A stretch of DNA of 40,927 nt from Neobacillus jeddahensis (lineage in GTDB: Bacteria > Bacillota > Bacilli > Bacillales > Cytobacillaceae), in the NCBI RefSeq assembly GCF_000612625.1, contig NZ_CCAS010000037.1, forward strand, positions 1 to 40,927, in the 5' to 3' direction. The notes below the pieces were generated by a model. The model was not told the DNA's origin, ran no database searches, and was given only the letters and a program-made list of their open reading frames with translations. How positions within the stretch are numbered: the first letter of the stretch is position 1; every line of letters starts with the position of its first letter. Below are positions 24,353 through 33,589 of the stretch, one piece after another. A program made the position numbers and the translations under genes.

Positions 24353-24449
24353 TTTATAAAAAGAGTGTTTATATTGAACATGCTTTCAAAAGATATGGTA
24401 TATTTATATAAAAATTTAGTGAATCTTTTGAATAAGGGAAGGTGAAAGT

Positions 24450-27212
24450 ATGACAACAGAAATTAAATTGAATGACAGCAGTCTTCCATTGCGACGAGAT
24501 GTAAAGTTACTAGGGAAAATGCTAGGTGAGATCCTAGTCAATCATGCTGGTACAGAATTATATGATAAAGTAGAAAAAATTAGGATTATGTGTATAACAC
24601 TTCGAAATCACTTTGATCAAGAAATTTATTCTGCTTTAAAAGAGGAAATAGTTGGCCTAGACCTGCCAATGCGAAAACAAGTAATCCGGGCCTTTTCGAT
24701 GTATTTCCATTTGATAAATGCGGCAGAGCAAAACCACCGGATCAGGAGGCGGAGACAATATCAGCTTCAGGACGAAACGGTTGTTCAACCTGCTTCAATA
24801 GAGAGTGCGATTCTTAAGCTGAAGGAAAACAATATTCATGAAGATATTATCCAAAATGTACTACATACTTTATCGCTAGAATTAGTCATTACGGCACACC
24901 CTACCGAGGCGACCAAAAGGTCAATTCTTGAAATCCAACAACGAATTGCAGTAATACTGAAAAATCTTGATCATCCGTTATTAACGGAGCGGGAGCAAAA
25001 AAAGCTAGAAGAAAGCTTGTTTAATGAAGTGGCGATCTTATGGCAAACCGATGAACTTCGCGAACATAAGCCAACAGTGCTGGACGAGGTGCGGAACGGT
25101 CTTTATTATTTTGATCAAACACTTTTTGAGGTCCTTCCGGAAATTCACCAAGAAGTAGCAGAATGTCTGGAAAGAAATTATCCTAATAGTTCATGGGACG
25201 TTCCCAATTTTTTAAGCTTTGGTTCTTGGATTGGCGGAGATCGTGATGGAAATCCCCATGTAACGAGTGATGTGACGTGGGAGACATTAGAGAGACAAAG
25301 AAGACTGGTTATTAAAAAATATAAATCGGTCTTAATTGAATTGATGAAACGCTATAGTCATTCGACTACTCGAGTGGATGTTAGTGAGGAGCTTCTTACA
25401 TTCCTAGAAGAAAACGAGGATCAATATTTACCGGACGAAAAGAAGTGGCCAATTAAAACAGAAGTATATCGTCGTGTCTTTGCCGTTATTATTGAAAGGG
25501 TAAGACAAGTTGGGAAGGCAGATTTAGGCTATCGAAGCGCAGCAGAACTATTAAATGATTTAAACATGATTAACAATAGTCTAAAACAACATCATCCTAC
25601 GGCACATGAATTAAAGATTATTCAAAAGTTAATCCGTCAAGTGCAATTGTTTGGCTTTCATCTCGCGACACTGGATATTCGCAATCATAGTGGGGAACAT
25701 GAGGCGGCCATGACGGAAATACTGCGGAAAGTCCAAATTTCAGACAATTATGCGGGTCTGTCTGAAGCAGAAAAAATAGAACTTCTGCAGAATATCCTTT
25801 TGGATCCACGTCCACTTCTTTTATTAAATGAGGATTATTCAGCAGAGACACAGGAAATGATTAAAGTGTTCCAAATGATTAAAGCGGCACATGAAGAATT
25901 TGGTAAACGGTCAATCTCTGTTTATCTTGTTAGTATGACAAAGTCACCAAGTGATTTGTTAGAGGTGCTCGTGTTAGCTAAGGAAGCTGGCATTTACCGC
26001 CTTCATGCGGATGGGACATTGGAAAGCCATTTACACGTTGCACCATTACTAGAAACTATTGAAGACTTAACAGCTGGTCCAACCATCATGGAAACGTTAT
26101 TTCAAATGCCTGTTTATCGGCAGCATTTGCAAATATTGGGGAATCAGCAGGAAATTATGCTGGGCTATTCCGATGGAAGCAAGGATGGTGGGACATTAAC
26201 GGCCAATTGGAAATTGTATAAAGCCCAGATTGAAATTCATGAAATGGCAAAAAGGTATGCGATTGGACTTAAATTTTTCCATGGCCGTGGGGGATCGTTA
26301 GGACGAGGGGGCGGCCCGTTAAATAAAAGCATCCTGTCACAACCGGCAGAAACGATTGGTGATGGAGTCAAAATTACTGAACAAGGTGAGGTTTTATCGT
26401 CACGTTACTTGCTCGAGGATATAGCTTACCGGAGCTTAGAACAGGCGACATCCACGTTGCTTCTAGCTGCGACACATGCTTCGAACGGGGCTGAGCATGG
26501 AAATTTACGAGAGCACGCGTGGGAGGAGGCCATCGAGGAAATTTCTAGTTTTGCTTTAACCAAATATCAATCGCTTGTATTTGGTGATCCTGATTTCCTC
26601 TCCTATTTTAATGAGGCAACTCCATTAAGAGAACTTGGGGATTTAAATATTGGCTCTCGACCAATGAGTCGTAAAAATAAGGGACGATTTGAAGACTTAC
26701 GTGCTATTCCATGGGTATTTGCTTGGACACAAAGCCGTCAACTGCTTCCTGCTTGGTATGCTGCCGGGACTGGATTAGATAGCTTTGTGAGTAAAAGTGA
26801 GCATAATCTTCAGCTTTTACAGCAAATGTATCTCAAATGGCCATTTTTTCAATCGACGATTGATAATCTAAACATGGCATTGATGAAGGCGGACATCACG
26901 ACAGCAAAAGAATATTTAACGCTTGTTGAAGATCAGACAATTGCTGATAGAATTTTTAACAATATCCTTGAAGAATATGACAAGACAAAGGCTATATTGC
27001 TTAGAATAACTGGGGATAATGAATTGCTCGATCATACTCCAAACATTAAGGAATCTGTCTATCGACGAAATCCATATGTCGATCCATTAAACTTTTTACA
27101 GGTAGAGCTCATCAAAAAATTACGGGAGCAGGATGAGCCTAATGACGACCTTTTAACAGAGGTTCTCCTCACTATTAGTGGAATATCTGCAGGATTACGG
27201 AATACTGGTTGA
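24450..27212 (+). CDS. ppc: Phosphoenolpyruvate carboxylase
   Basis: A 920-residue cytoplasmic enzyme that carboxylates phosphoenolpyruvate to oxaloacetate (anaplerosis). Catalytic motifs are VITAHPTEATKRSIL (His150), FGSWIGGDRDGNPHVTSDVT, YSDGSKDGGT, FFHGRGGSLGRGGGP and DLRAIPWVFAWTQSR, and the chain ends RNTG as in other bacterial PEPCs. The start ATG follows AAGGGAAGGTG. The gene is monocistronic with a strong terminator at 27222. Bacillus subtilis relies on pyruvate carboxylase instead, so this gene helps to place the organism outside that group. By position it is not obviously linked to the PHA genes downstream. Confidence 0.97.
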   Translation: MTTEIKLNDSSLPLRRDVKLLGKMLGEILVNHAGTELYDKVEKIRIMCITLRNHFDQEIYSALKEEIVGLDLPMRKQVIRAFSMYFHLINAAEQNHRIRRRRQYQLQDETVVQPASIESAILKLKENNIHEDIIQNVLHTLSLELVITAHPTEATKRSILEIQQRIAVILKNLDHPLLTEREQKKLEESLFNEVAILWQTDELREHKPTVLDEVRNGLYYFDQTLFEVLPEIHQEVAECLERNYPNSSWDVPNFLSFGSWIGGDRDGNPHVTSDVTWETLERQRRLVIKKYKSVLIELMKRYSHSTTRVDVSEELLTFLEENEDQYLPDEKKWPIKTEVYRRVFAVIIERVRQVGKADLGYRSAAELLNDLNMINNSLKQHHPTAHELKIIQKLIRQVQLFGFHLATLDIRNHSGEHEAAMTEILRKVQISDNYAGLSEAEKIELLQNILLDPRPLLLLNEDYSAETQEMIKVFQMIKAAHEEFGKRSISVYLVSMTKSPSDLLEVLVLAKEAGIYRLHADGTLESHLHVAPLLETIEDLTAGPTIMETLFQMPVYRQHLQILGNQQEIMLGYSDGSKDGGTLTANWKLYKAQIEIHEMAKRYAIGLKFFHGRGGSLGRGGGPLNKSILSQPAETIGDGVKITEQGEVLSSRYLLEDIAYRSLEQATSTLLLAATHASNGAEHGNLREHAWEEAIEEISSFALTKYQSLVFGDPDFLSYFNEATPLRELGDLNIGSRPMSRKNKGRFEDLRAIPWVFAWTQSRQLLPAWYAAGTGLDSFVSKSEHNLQLLQQMYLKWPFFQSTIDNLNMALMKADITTAKEYLTLVEDQTIADRIFNNILEEYDKTKAILLRITGDNELLDHTPNIKESVYRRNPYVDPLNFLQVELIKKLREQDEPNDDLLTEVLLTISGISAGLRNTG

Positions 27213-27221
27213 TTGCGTAGC

Positions 27222-27264
27222 AAAAGCCATAAACTCTTTACGCTAAGAGTTTATGGCTTTTTTG
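27222..27264 (+). terminator. Terminator of ppc
   Basis: A 17-bp perfect stem (27222-27238 with 27245-27261, 6-nt loop) with a T-run. Confidence 0.92.
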
Positions 27265-27376
27265 TTTGAAAAATCTACACTAGTCTTGAAAAGAATCCTT
27301 GGATGAAAGAACAAATAGGCTATCACAAAAATGATGGTGAAGGACAAATTTGAACATTTTATGAAACTTTTAGGAA

Positions 27377-27394
27377 TGAATGGTTATTCATTCA
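27377..27394. promoter_or_regulatory. FadR-like operator upstream of adhE
   Basis: TGAATGGTTATTCATTCA differs at one position from the Bacillus FadR box TGAATGANTANTCATTCA (consensus from memory), and the symmetry extends outwards to AATGAATG/CATTCATT. FadR represses fatty-acid degradation genes and is released by long-chain acyl-CoA. The site lies about 155 bp before adhE in a 338-bp gene-free region (27213-27550). Confidence 0.6.
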
Positions 27395-27407
27395 TTATTG
27401 AGCAAAT

Positions 27408-27414
27408 TTCGACA
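27408..27414. promoter_or_regulatory. Spo0A box upstream of adhE
   Basis: TTCGACA is an exact 0A-box complement, 13 bp downstream of the FadR-like site. The flanking bases (GAATATTGTCGA on the minus strand) resemble GAATTTTGTCGA and GAATACTGTCGA at the acyl-CoA synthetase promoters. Regulation is inferred from the motif and its recurrence. Confidence 0.5.
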
Positions 27415-27550
27415 ATATTCTATTTATTTATCATGATATATTTTAGCCAGAAGTTATTTTGAATAAAAGGAAATAAACTGTTTTTACGTAAAAGAGTGAC
27501 TGAATCGATTTTGAGAGGACATCGAAATTAAGAATCTGGGAGGAAATAAA

Positions 27551-30154
27551 ATGGCTGTAAAAGAAAAAGACGTACAAGAAAATCAGGCCGTTGTAGCGAT
27601 GATTGATTCATTAGCCACTAATGCTGTAAAGGCTCTCGGTGAATTCCGTTTTTTTAATCAGGAAATGGTTGATTCAATTGTTCAACAAATGGCGTTAGCT
27701 GCGCTCGAAAATCATAAACATCTTGCAAAGTTAGCTGTAACTGAAACAAGACGTGGGGTATATGAAGATAAAGTATTTAAAAATATGTTCGCCACAGAAT
27801 TCATATACAACAACATTAGAGAAATGAAAACCGTTGGGGTTATTAGTGAAAATGAAAATGAAGGAATGGTCGAGATTGCTGAACCAGTCGGAGTAATTGC
27901 GGGAATCATTCCCATAACAAATCCAACATCAACTGTTATCTTTAAATCACTTATTGCACTTAAGACCCGAAATCCAATTATTTTTGCATTCCCACAGTTT
28001 GGTCAAACATGCTGTACAGAAACTGCAAAATTACTCAAGGAAGCTGCGATTAAAGCAGGGGCACCAGAAAATAGCATCCAGTGGATCGAAAGCCCTTCCC
28101 ATGAAGCGTTTCAGACCTTAATGAAACATCCAAACATTTCCCTCATCCTTGCTACAGGTGGACCAAATTTGGTAAAGGCGGCCTATAGCTCAGGCAAACC
28201 AGCACTTGGGGTTGGTGCAGGGAATGTACCATGTTATGTGGAGAAAACAGCAAACATCAAACGTGCTGTAAATGATATTATTCTTTCCAAGACATTTGAT
28301 AATGGAATGATTTGTGCATCTGAACAAGCTCTTATTATTGATCAAGAGATATATGAAGAAGTAAAAGATGAGATGATCGCGAATCATTGCTATTTTCTAA
28401 ATGCAGAAGAACAGAAGATGGTTGAAAAGGTTGCCGTATTTGAAAAAACAAAAACGATTAATCATTTAATTGTAGGCTTGCCTGCCTATATGATTGCAAA
28501 AATGGCTGGGATAAATGTACCGATTCATACCAAAATCTTAATCGCTGAACTTGAAGGGGTAGGTCCAAGTTTTCCACTTTCTTGTGAAAAGTTAAGTCCA
28601 ATACTAGCATGCTACAAGGTTAATAGTTTTGCAGAAGGTTTGATAATTGCCGAGGAAACACTTGAATACGGTGGTCTTGGCCACTCAGCAGCGATTCATA
28701 CAGAAGACCAAAATCTAGTGGATATATTCGCTCTTCGAATGAAAGCGGGGCGAATTATGGTTAATACCCCATCGACCCATGGTGCAATTGGGGATATTTA
28801 TAACACATCACTACCGTCGTTAACGATTGGATGTGGAACATATGGAGGGAATTCTGTGTCACAAAATGTTGGAGCACAAAATCTCATGAATATTAAAAAG
28901 GTAGCAAAAAGAAGAACGTTTACCCAGTGGTTTAAGGTTCCATCACAAGTATTCTTTGAGAAAAATTCAATCCAAATGCTTGCCTCAATACCAAGTGTTA
29001 CAAAAGCCTTTATTGTTACTAGTGGAAGTCCATTAAAAAATGGCTTTGTGGATAAGGTTCTATATTATCTACAAAAAAATCCAGGGGTCATTCATTTTGA
29101 AATATGTTCAGATATTGAGCCGGAGCCTGGCATAGAAACCATTATGAATGGTGCAGATAGAATGAGAAAGTTTCAGCCGGATTGCATTATTGCACTTGGT
29201 GGAGGGTCAGTAATGGATGCTGCAAAAGCTATGTGGTTATTCTACGAACATCCCGATACCGATTTCCACACCTTAACGCAAAAATTCTTTGATCCAACAA
29301 AGAGAGTTGTTAAATTTCCAATCCTAAGAAGTAAAGCGAAATTTGTTGCGATCCCGACAACTTCTGGTACAGGCTCAGAGGTGACAGCCTTCTCGGTTAT
29401 AACTGATAAAAAGGCCAATCGGAAGTACCCACTTGCGGATTTTCAACTGACACCTGATATTGCCATTATTGATCCGCAGTTTGTCATGACAGTTCCGAAG
29501 CATGTTACAGCCGATACAGGTATGGATGTACTGACACATGCAATTGAATCCTATGTTTCAGTCTTGGCCAATGATTATACCGATGGTTTAGCGCTAAAAG
29601 CAATCCAGCTTGTCTTTACTTATTTGCCTAAGGCATATCGGAATGGCAGCGATGAACTTGCACGGGAAAAAATGCATAATGCCGCGACGATTGCGGGCAT
29701 GGCCTTCGCCAATTCATTTTTAGGAATTAACCATAGTCTTGCCCATGTATTGGGAGCAGAGTTCAATATCTCCCACGGTCGTGCTAATGCCATTCTATTA
29801 CCGCATGTCATTCGTTATAATGCAGAAAAACCAAATAAATTCATGACGTATCCTAAATATGAGCATTTTATTGCGGATCAGCGATACGCCGAAATTGCTA
29901 AAATGCTTGGTCTTCCTGCAAGTACAGTCGAGGAAGGAGTTGAGAGCTTAATTGAGGCCATTATCGCTCTTGCCGATGAATTAGAAATACCAATGAGTAT
30001 CGAAGCGAATGGTGTTAATGAACAAGAATTTGCGAGCAAAATAGCAGAACTTGCAGAGCGTGCCTTTGACGATCAGGATACAATTGCTAATCCAAAACAA
30101 CCATTTATTAGTGAACTAGTTGAAATTTATCGCAGTGCTTATTCAGGGGTATAG
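27551..30154 (+). CDS. adhE: Bifunctional aldehyde/alcohol dehydrogenase AdhE
   Basis: An 867-residue fusion. Residues 1-440 form a CoA-acylating aldehyde dehydrogenase with catalytic Cys255 (FDNGMICASEQ). Residues about 455-867 form an iron-dependent alcohol dehydrogenase with GGGSVMDAAKAM, PTTSGTGSE and metal ligands Asp659, His663, His728 and His742. It interconverts acyl-CoA, aldehyde and alcohol with NAD(H), and AdhE enzymes normally form filaments called spirosomes. The start has GGGAGGAAATAAA upstream. The phasin-like gene follows after 35 bp with no terminator, so adhE appears to head the adhE/phasin/phaR/phaC operon. Ethanol fermentation is the usual role. Its position, with FadR-like and 0A-like sites upstream, suggests it may instead supply acyl-CoA from aldehydes or alcohols, or dispose of reductant, during PHA metabolism (inference). 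Confidence 0.95.
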   Translation: MAVKEKDVQENQAVVAMIDSLATNAVKALGEFRFFNQEMVDSIVQQMALAALENHKHLAKLAVTETRRGVYEDKVFKNMFATEFIYNNIREMKTVGVISENENEGMVEIAEPVGVIAGIIPITNPTSTVIFKSLIALKTRNPIIFAFPQFGQTCCTETAKLLKEAAIKAGAPENSIQWIESPSHEAFQTLMKHPNISLILATGGPNLVKAAYSSGKPALGVGAGNVPCYVEKTANIKRAVNDIILSKTFDNGMICASEQALIIDQEIYEEVKDEMIANHCYFLNAEEQKMVEKVAVFEKTKTINHLIVGLPAYMIAKMAGINVPIHTKILIAELEGVGPSFPLSCEKLSPILACYKVNSFAEGLIIAEETLEYGGLGHSAAIHTEDQNLVDIFALRMKAGRIMVNTPSTHGAIGDIYNTSLPSLTIGCGTYGGNSVSQNVGAQNLMNIKKVAKRRTFTQWFKVPSQVFFEKNSIQMLASIPSVTKAFIVTSGSPLKNGFVDKVLYYLQKNPGVIHFEICSDIEPEPGIETIMNGADRMRKFQPDCIIALGGGSVMDAAKAMWLFYEHPDTDFHTLTQKFFDPTKRVVKFPILRSKAKFVAIPTTSGTGSEVTAFSVITDKKANRKYPLADFQLTPDIAIIDPQFVMTVPKHVTADTGMDVLTHAIESYVSVLANDYTDGLALKAIQLVFTYLPKAYRNGSDELAREKMHNAATIAGMAFANSFLGINHSLAHVLGAEFNISHGRANAILLPHVIRYNAEKPNKFMTYPKYEHFIADQRYAEIAKMLGLPASTVEEGVESLIEAIIALADELEIPMSIEANGVNEQEFASKIAELAERAFDDQDTIANPKQPFISELVEIYRSAYSGV

Positions 30155-30189
30155 AACACAATCATACATTTTAAAAGGATGTGACGAAA

Positions 30190-30921
30190 ATGGCTGATCA
30201 TAATGAAACTGAAAACGAAGTTTTGAATGAAACAGAACTGGAAGTGGTAGAACATACAGAGACTAATGCCGAACTAGAGGCTAAAGCCACTGTAAAAAAG
30301 GATGAAGGGACAGGGATTGAGGATAAAGGAACTATAGAAGCAGAGATAGAACAAGAAGATCATCAACAGTTATCAGGTTTAGATGTACTTTGGCGCAACT
30401 TTTTTGATGAGTTAGATGAATGGGTAAAACGTGCTGATTTTCGGGATGAAATGTTCTTAAAAGAGGCGAAATTGTTTGCTGAAAGTGTACAACGTAATCA
30501 GGGTAATATGATCGAGGTAGCAGCGCAATTTTACCAAGAATTTTCAGCATGGGAAAAAATGGCGCGAGATGAATTTCTTATGTCAACCACCAGTCTGCAG
30601 CATTTCTTTCCACTCCGATCTTATGAAGAAATAAATGCACAGATAGATCAAATTCAAGAAAAAACGTTAACGGTTCTGGCAACCCCATGTCAAAAGATTG
30701 CCAGTAGTTTGTCAGTCGATAAATATGTAGACATGATTGATCAATATATTGTCTTACGAAAAAAAGCTAGAGTGCAGTACGTAAAAACAATTAAACAAGC
30801 AGGGAACTTACTTTATGAAAATCAAAAGGGGTTTGTTAATGTAGTTGCCCGACAAATTAAAACATTATTTTTTCCATTAAATAAATACCTAGAAACAAGG
30901 GGAGAATTTACAAAATCGTAA
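30190..30921 (+). CDS. Phasin-like PHA granule protein, module 2
   Basis: A 243-residue helical, acidic protein paralogous to 6843-7469. The shared core runs from LDVLWRNFFDELDEWVKRAD to FFPLNKYLETRGEFTKS. It has an extra N-terminal extension of about 60 residues, very rich in Glu, Thr and Asn (ENEVLNETELEVVEHTE), that looks disordered. ATG 30190 is preferred over GTG 30181, which would touch the AAAGGA ribosome site. No membrane segment or signal. It lies between adhE and phaR and is inferred to coat or organise PHA granules. The acidic extension is the main difference from the module 1 copy. Confidence 0.7.
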   Translation: MADHNETENEVLNETELEVVEHTETNAELEAKATVKKDEGTGIEDKGTIEAEIEQEDHQQLSGLDVLWRNFFDELDEWVKRADFRDEMFLKEAKLFAESVQRNQGNMIEVAAQFYQEFSAWEKMARDEFLMSTTSLQHFFPLRSYEEINAQIDQIQEKTLTVLATPCQKIASSLSVDKYVDMIDQYIVLRKKARVQYVKTIKQAGNLLYENQKGFVNVVARQIKTLFFPLNKYLETRGEFTKS

Positions 30922-30939
30922 ACAGAGGGGCGATCCAAA

Positions 30940-31524
30940 ATGGCTAAAGATAAAACATATGAACCATTTGAGGGACTTAAAGCAATTAGTGAAATGTGGG
31001 AGAAACAAATGAATGGTCTATTATACATGATGACGGACAACAATGAGTTTGTTCGGCTGTTAAATAGAGGTACAGAAAGTCATTCCCGGTACATGGAATT
31101 CTTAAGAAAAAATCAAGAGCTAATGGCAGGGATTATGAATATCCCAACGAAGAAAGATGTAGCGAATGTAGCAAAACTTTCAGTCCAGGCAGAGGGGAAA
31201 ATCGATATAGTAGAAGAACAAATATGGGCTTTACAAGATAGTATTAAACTTGTAAATAAACAAAATTTAGAAATGTTCCAAGAATTGGTGAATGTAGTTG
31301 GGCAAATGAAAGATGAATTACAAAAAGTGTCTCAAGATCTTGATGAAACGAAAAAAATGCAAACAGACCTTCAAGAATTAAAGCAAGAAATCACTCAATT
31401 AACAGACATAAAAGCGGAACTTGCTACTATGAAAAAGCTGATGCAAAAAGGGAAGGCTAAAGAAAATGATAAGGCGAAGGACAAAGAGTTAGTGCTTGTT
31501 GGGGTGGATACTTCAAAATCATAA
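30940..31524 (+). CDS. phaR: PHA synthase subunit PhaR, module 2
   Basis: A 194-residue paralog of the PhaR at 7483. It has the N-terminal YEPFEGLKAISEMWEKQMNG, the box IPTKKDVANVAKLSVQAEGK then IDIVEEQI, and a C-terminal coiled coil (LKQEITQLTDIKAELATMKK) ending in a charged tail. It is expected to pair with the adjacent PhaC to form active synthase. The start ATG follows GAGGGGCGAT. It lies 18 bp after the phasin-like gene and 18 bp before phaC. Confidence 0.83.
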   Translation: MAKDKTYEPFEGLKAISEMWEKQMNGLLYMMTDNNEFVRLLNRGTESHSRYMEFLRKNQELMAGIMNIPTKKDVANVAKLSVQAEGKIDIVEEQIWALQDSIKLVNKQNLEMFQELVNVVGQMKDELQKVSQDLDETKKMQTDLQELKQEITQLTDIKAELATMKKLMQKGKAKENDKAKDKELVLVGVDTSKS

Positions 31525-31542
31525 ATGGAAGGAGCATGAAAG

Positions 31543-32622
31543 ATGAGTTCAAGGACATCGCTAGCTAATTTTATTCCATTGCTAGATCTTGAAATGGAAA
31601 CAGCAAGATGGAAGAACATTAATAGAGTCTTAACCGAACAAAAACCAGAGATCGTGTCAACACCAGGAGAGGTAATTTGGAGGAAAAATAAATCAACCTT
31701 ATATTATCACCCTGCAAAAGAGAAAAAATATAAAATTCCAATATTCTTAGTCTACTCACTCCTGAATAAACCATATATTCTAGATATTGGTGAAGGAAAT
31801 AGTGTCGTAGGAGGCCTTACCGATCGTGGCTATGACGTTTATTTTCTAGATTGGGGCTCCCCTGGATATGAAGATAGGGAAATTAGCTTGGAAAATTATA
31901 TTATCGATTATTTGGAAAATGCGGTGAAACGGGCATTACGACATTCCAGTGCACCGGAAATCTCGATGATCGGGTATTGTTTGGGAGGTACAATTTCTGC
32001 AATCTTTACGTCAATTACTACATTACCAATTAAAAACTTGGTCCTAGCTACTGTGCCAATTGATTTTAGTGTTGGTATTGTGCCTAATAAGTGGTTAAAA
32101 GGACTCCAAAAAGGGAGTATTAACTTTGATCGCTTTGCTGATGTCTATGGTGTCATACCTTCTGAAATTATGTATCTTATGTTTAGAGGGCTTTCACCAG
32201 TCTATATTAGCCCATGGATAAACTTGATTACCCGTGCCCATGATATAGAATATGTTGAAAAATGGAGAAGAATGGACAAATGGACTAAAGATAGTGCTTC
32301 ATTTGCAGGAGCATCCTTTAAGCAGTTGTTTAATGATTTTTATAAGGATAACAAGCTTTTAAAAGGTGAATTAACCATTGGTGGGAGGAAAGTAGATTTA
32401 AATAATATTAAATGCTCAGTGTTTGTTTTCTCCACCTCAAGAGACACTCTTGTATTAGAACAACAAAGTCTTCCTGTTATGGACATGATCGGAAGCGAAG
32501 ATAAAACCTATCAAGTATTTGAGGGTGGTCATGTTTCATTAGCTTTGACAGGAAAGTTTGCTGAATTCGCTGACAATTGGCTGTCTAATCGTTCAAGTAA
32601 ACTTCAAAAAGAACTTGTATAA
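31543..32622 (+). CDS. phaC: PHA synthase PhaC (class IV-like), module 2
   Basis: A 359-residue PHA synthase paralogous to 8077-9144 over its full length. Nucleophile Cys146 is in IGYCLGG, with Asp301 in STSRDTLV and His330 in GGHVSL. YILDIGEGNSVVGGL, FLDWGSPGYED, ATVPIDF and KWRRMDKW are conserved. The C-terminus has a short extension (LQKELV). The start ATG has GGAAGGAG 10 bases upstream. Two intact, diverged synthases in one region suggest subfunctionalised substrate range, or a hetero-oligomeric enzyme. Neither is the classical PhaC of Bacillus megaterium, which may be encoded elsewhere in the genome (comparison from memory). Confidence 0.9.
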   Translation: MSSRTSLANFIPLLDLEMETARWKNINRVLTEQKPEIVSTPGEVIWRKNKSTLYYHPAKEKKYKIPIFLVYSLLNKPYILDIGEGNSVVGGLTDRGYDVYFLDWGSPGYEDREISLENYIIDYLENAVKRALRHSSAPEISMIGYCLGGTISAIFTSITTLPIKNLVLATVPIDFSVGIVPNKWLKGLQKGSINFDRFADVYGVIPSEIMYLMFRGLSPVYISPWINLITRAHDIEYVEKWRRMDKWTKDSASFAGASFKQLFNDFYKDNKLLKGELTIGGRKVDLNNIKCSVFVFSTSRDTLVLEQQSLPVMDMIGSEDKTYQVFEGGHVSLALTGKFAEFADNWLSNRSSKLQKELV

Positions 32623-32646
32623 TTAAAAGAATCATGAATAATATAG

Positions 32647-32686
32647 AAACGGGAAGAAAGGTGGCCGCCTTTTTCTCCCCGTTTTA
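32647..32686. terminator. Bidirectional terminator, phaC module 2 / hydrolase
   Basis: AAACGGG (32647-32653) pairs with CCCGTTT (32678-32684), and an inner AGAAAGG/CCTTTTTCT stem extends it. It lies between convergent phaC and hydrolase genes, as in module 1. Confidence 0.85.
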
Positions 32687-32691
32687 GATGG

Positions 32692-33474
32692 TTACACAGC
32701 TGTTTTATGCTGATTGAGGAACCTTCTTACTAAACGGTTAAACCGGTCTTTTACCTCTAATTTGGCAAGATGACCGGTATTCCTCATTATAATAAATTCA
32801 GAATTTGGAATTAACTTATGCATACAGGCCTGAATCCAGACAGGCAAAACTGAATCATACTGACCACCTATTATCAGGGTGGGCACATTGATCTTTGGCA
32901 ACAAGGAGCGGTTATTCACTTCAAGACACATTTTTAAGGATTCAAGGAAAATTTGGTGTTTTGGATGAAAAAAGTGACAGAATGTTTCCATCATGTCTTT
33001 TCGCCAGGAGTAAAGTGCCATATGTGCGAGGTATTCAGATTGATTGCCAGTTGCCGCAACTTCTTCAAACTTAGCTTTACGATTATTAAATAAAAGGGTC
33101 TTAAGCTTTTTTGGAAAAAAGTGAAAGGTACTAACCAACAACAGTGAGCGACAGAGGTAGGGAGCCTGACGGAAGATTTCTTGGGCAACTGCTCCACCCA
33201 TTGACAAACCAAGAATGTGAGCGTTTTCAATTTGTAACTCTTTTAATAATTCAATTAGGTCAGATGCAAAGTTTGGGATTGAAATTCCATCCAGTTTAGA
33301 ACATTCTCCATGTCCCCGTAAATCAGGTATAATCAATTCATATTGATCGGCTAATTCAAATTGGTTTTTCCAACCTTCTTTACCTTCCCCTAAGCCATGG
33401 ATTAGCATCAGTGGTTCCCCATTGCCAAAATGTAAATAGGGCACGCCTGATTTGCTGATTTTAGCTATTTCCAT
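32692..33474 (-). CDS. Alpha/beta hydrolase of PHA module 2 (possible PHA depolymerase/esterase)
   Basis: A 260-residue paralog of the hydrolase at 9226-10005. The sequence PDLRGHGE, GLSMGG (Ser91), GGQYDSVLP (Asp207) and NTGHLAKLE (His235) is almost collinear with it. ATG 33474 is used because GAGGTGG lies about 6 bases upstream; the frame opens 69 bases earlier without an SD. It is convergent with phaC and divergent from phaQ. A PHA-turnover role is inferred from this twice-repeated position. Sequence alone cannot separate a depolymerase from a thioesterase. Confidence 0.82.
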   Translation of the reverse strand: MEIAKISKSGVPYLHFGNGEPLMLIHGLGEGKEGWKNQFELADQYELIIPDLRGHGECSKLDGISIPNFASDLIELLKELQIENAHILGLSMGGAVAQEIFRQAPYLCRSLLLVSTFHFFPKKLKTLLFNNRKAKFEEVAATGNQSEYLAHMALYSWRKDMMETFCHFFHPKHQIFLESLKMCLEVNNRSLLPKINVPTLIIGGQYDSVLPVWIQACMHKLIPNSEFIIMRNTGHLAKLEVKDRFNRLVRRFLNQHKTAV

Positions 33475-33589
33475 TTTACACCACCTCTTCATTTTTATTA
33501 AGTTTATAACCAAGTTCTGTAAGTTGTAAACTATTAAATGCAAATTTTCTATATATTTATTTTACATATTGACTATTTATTACTAATAG

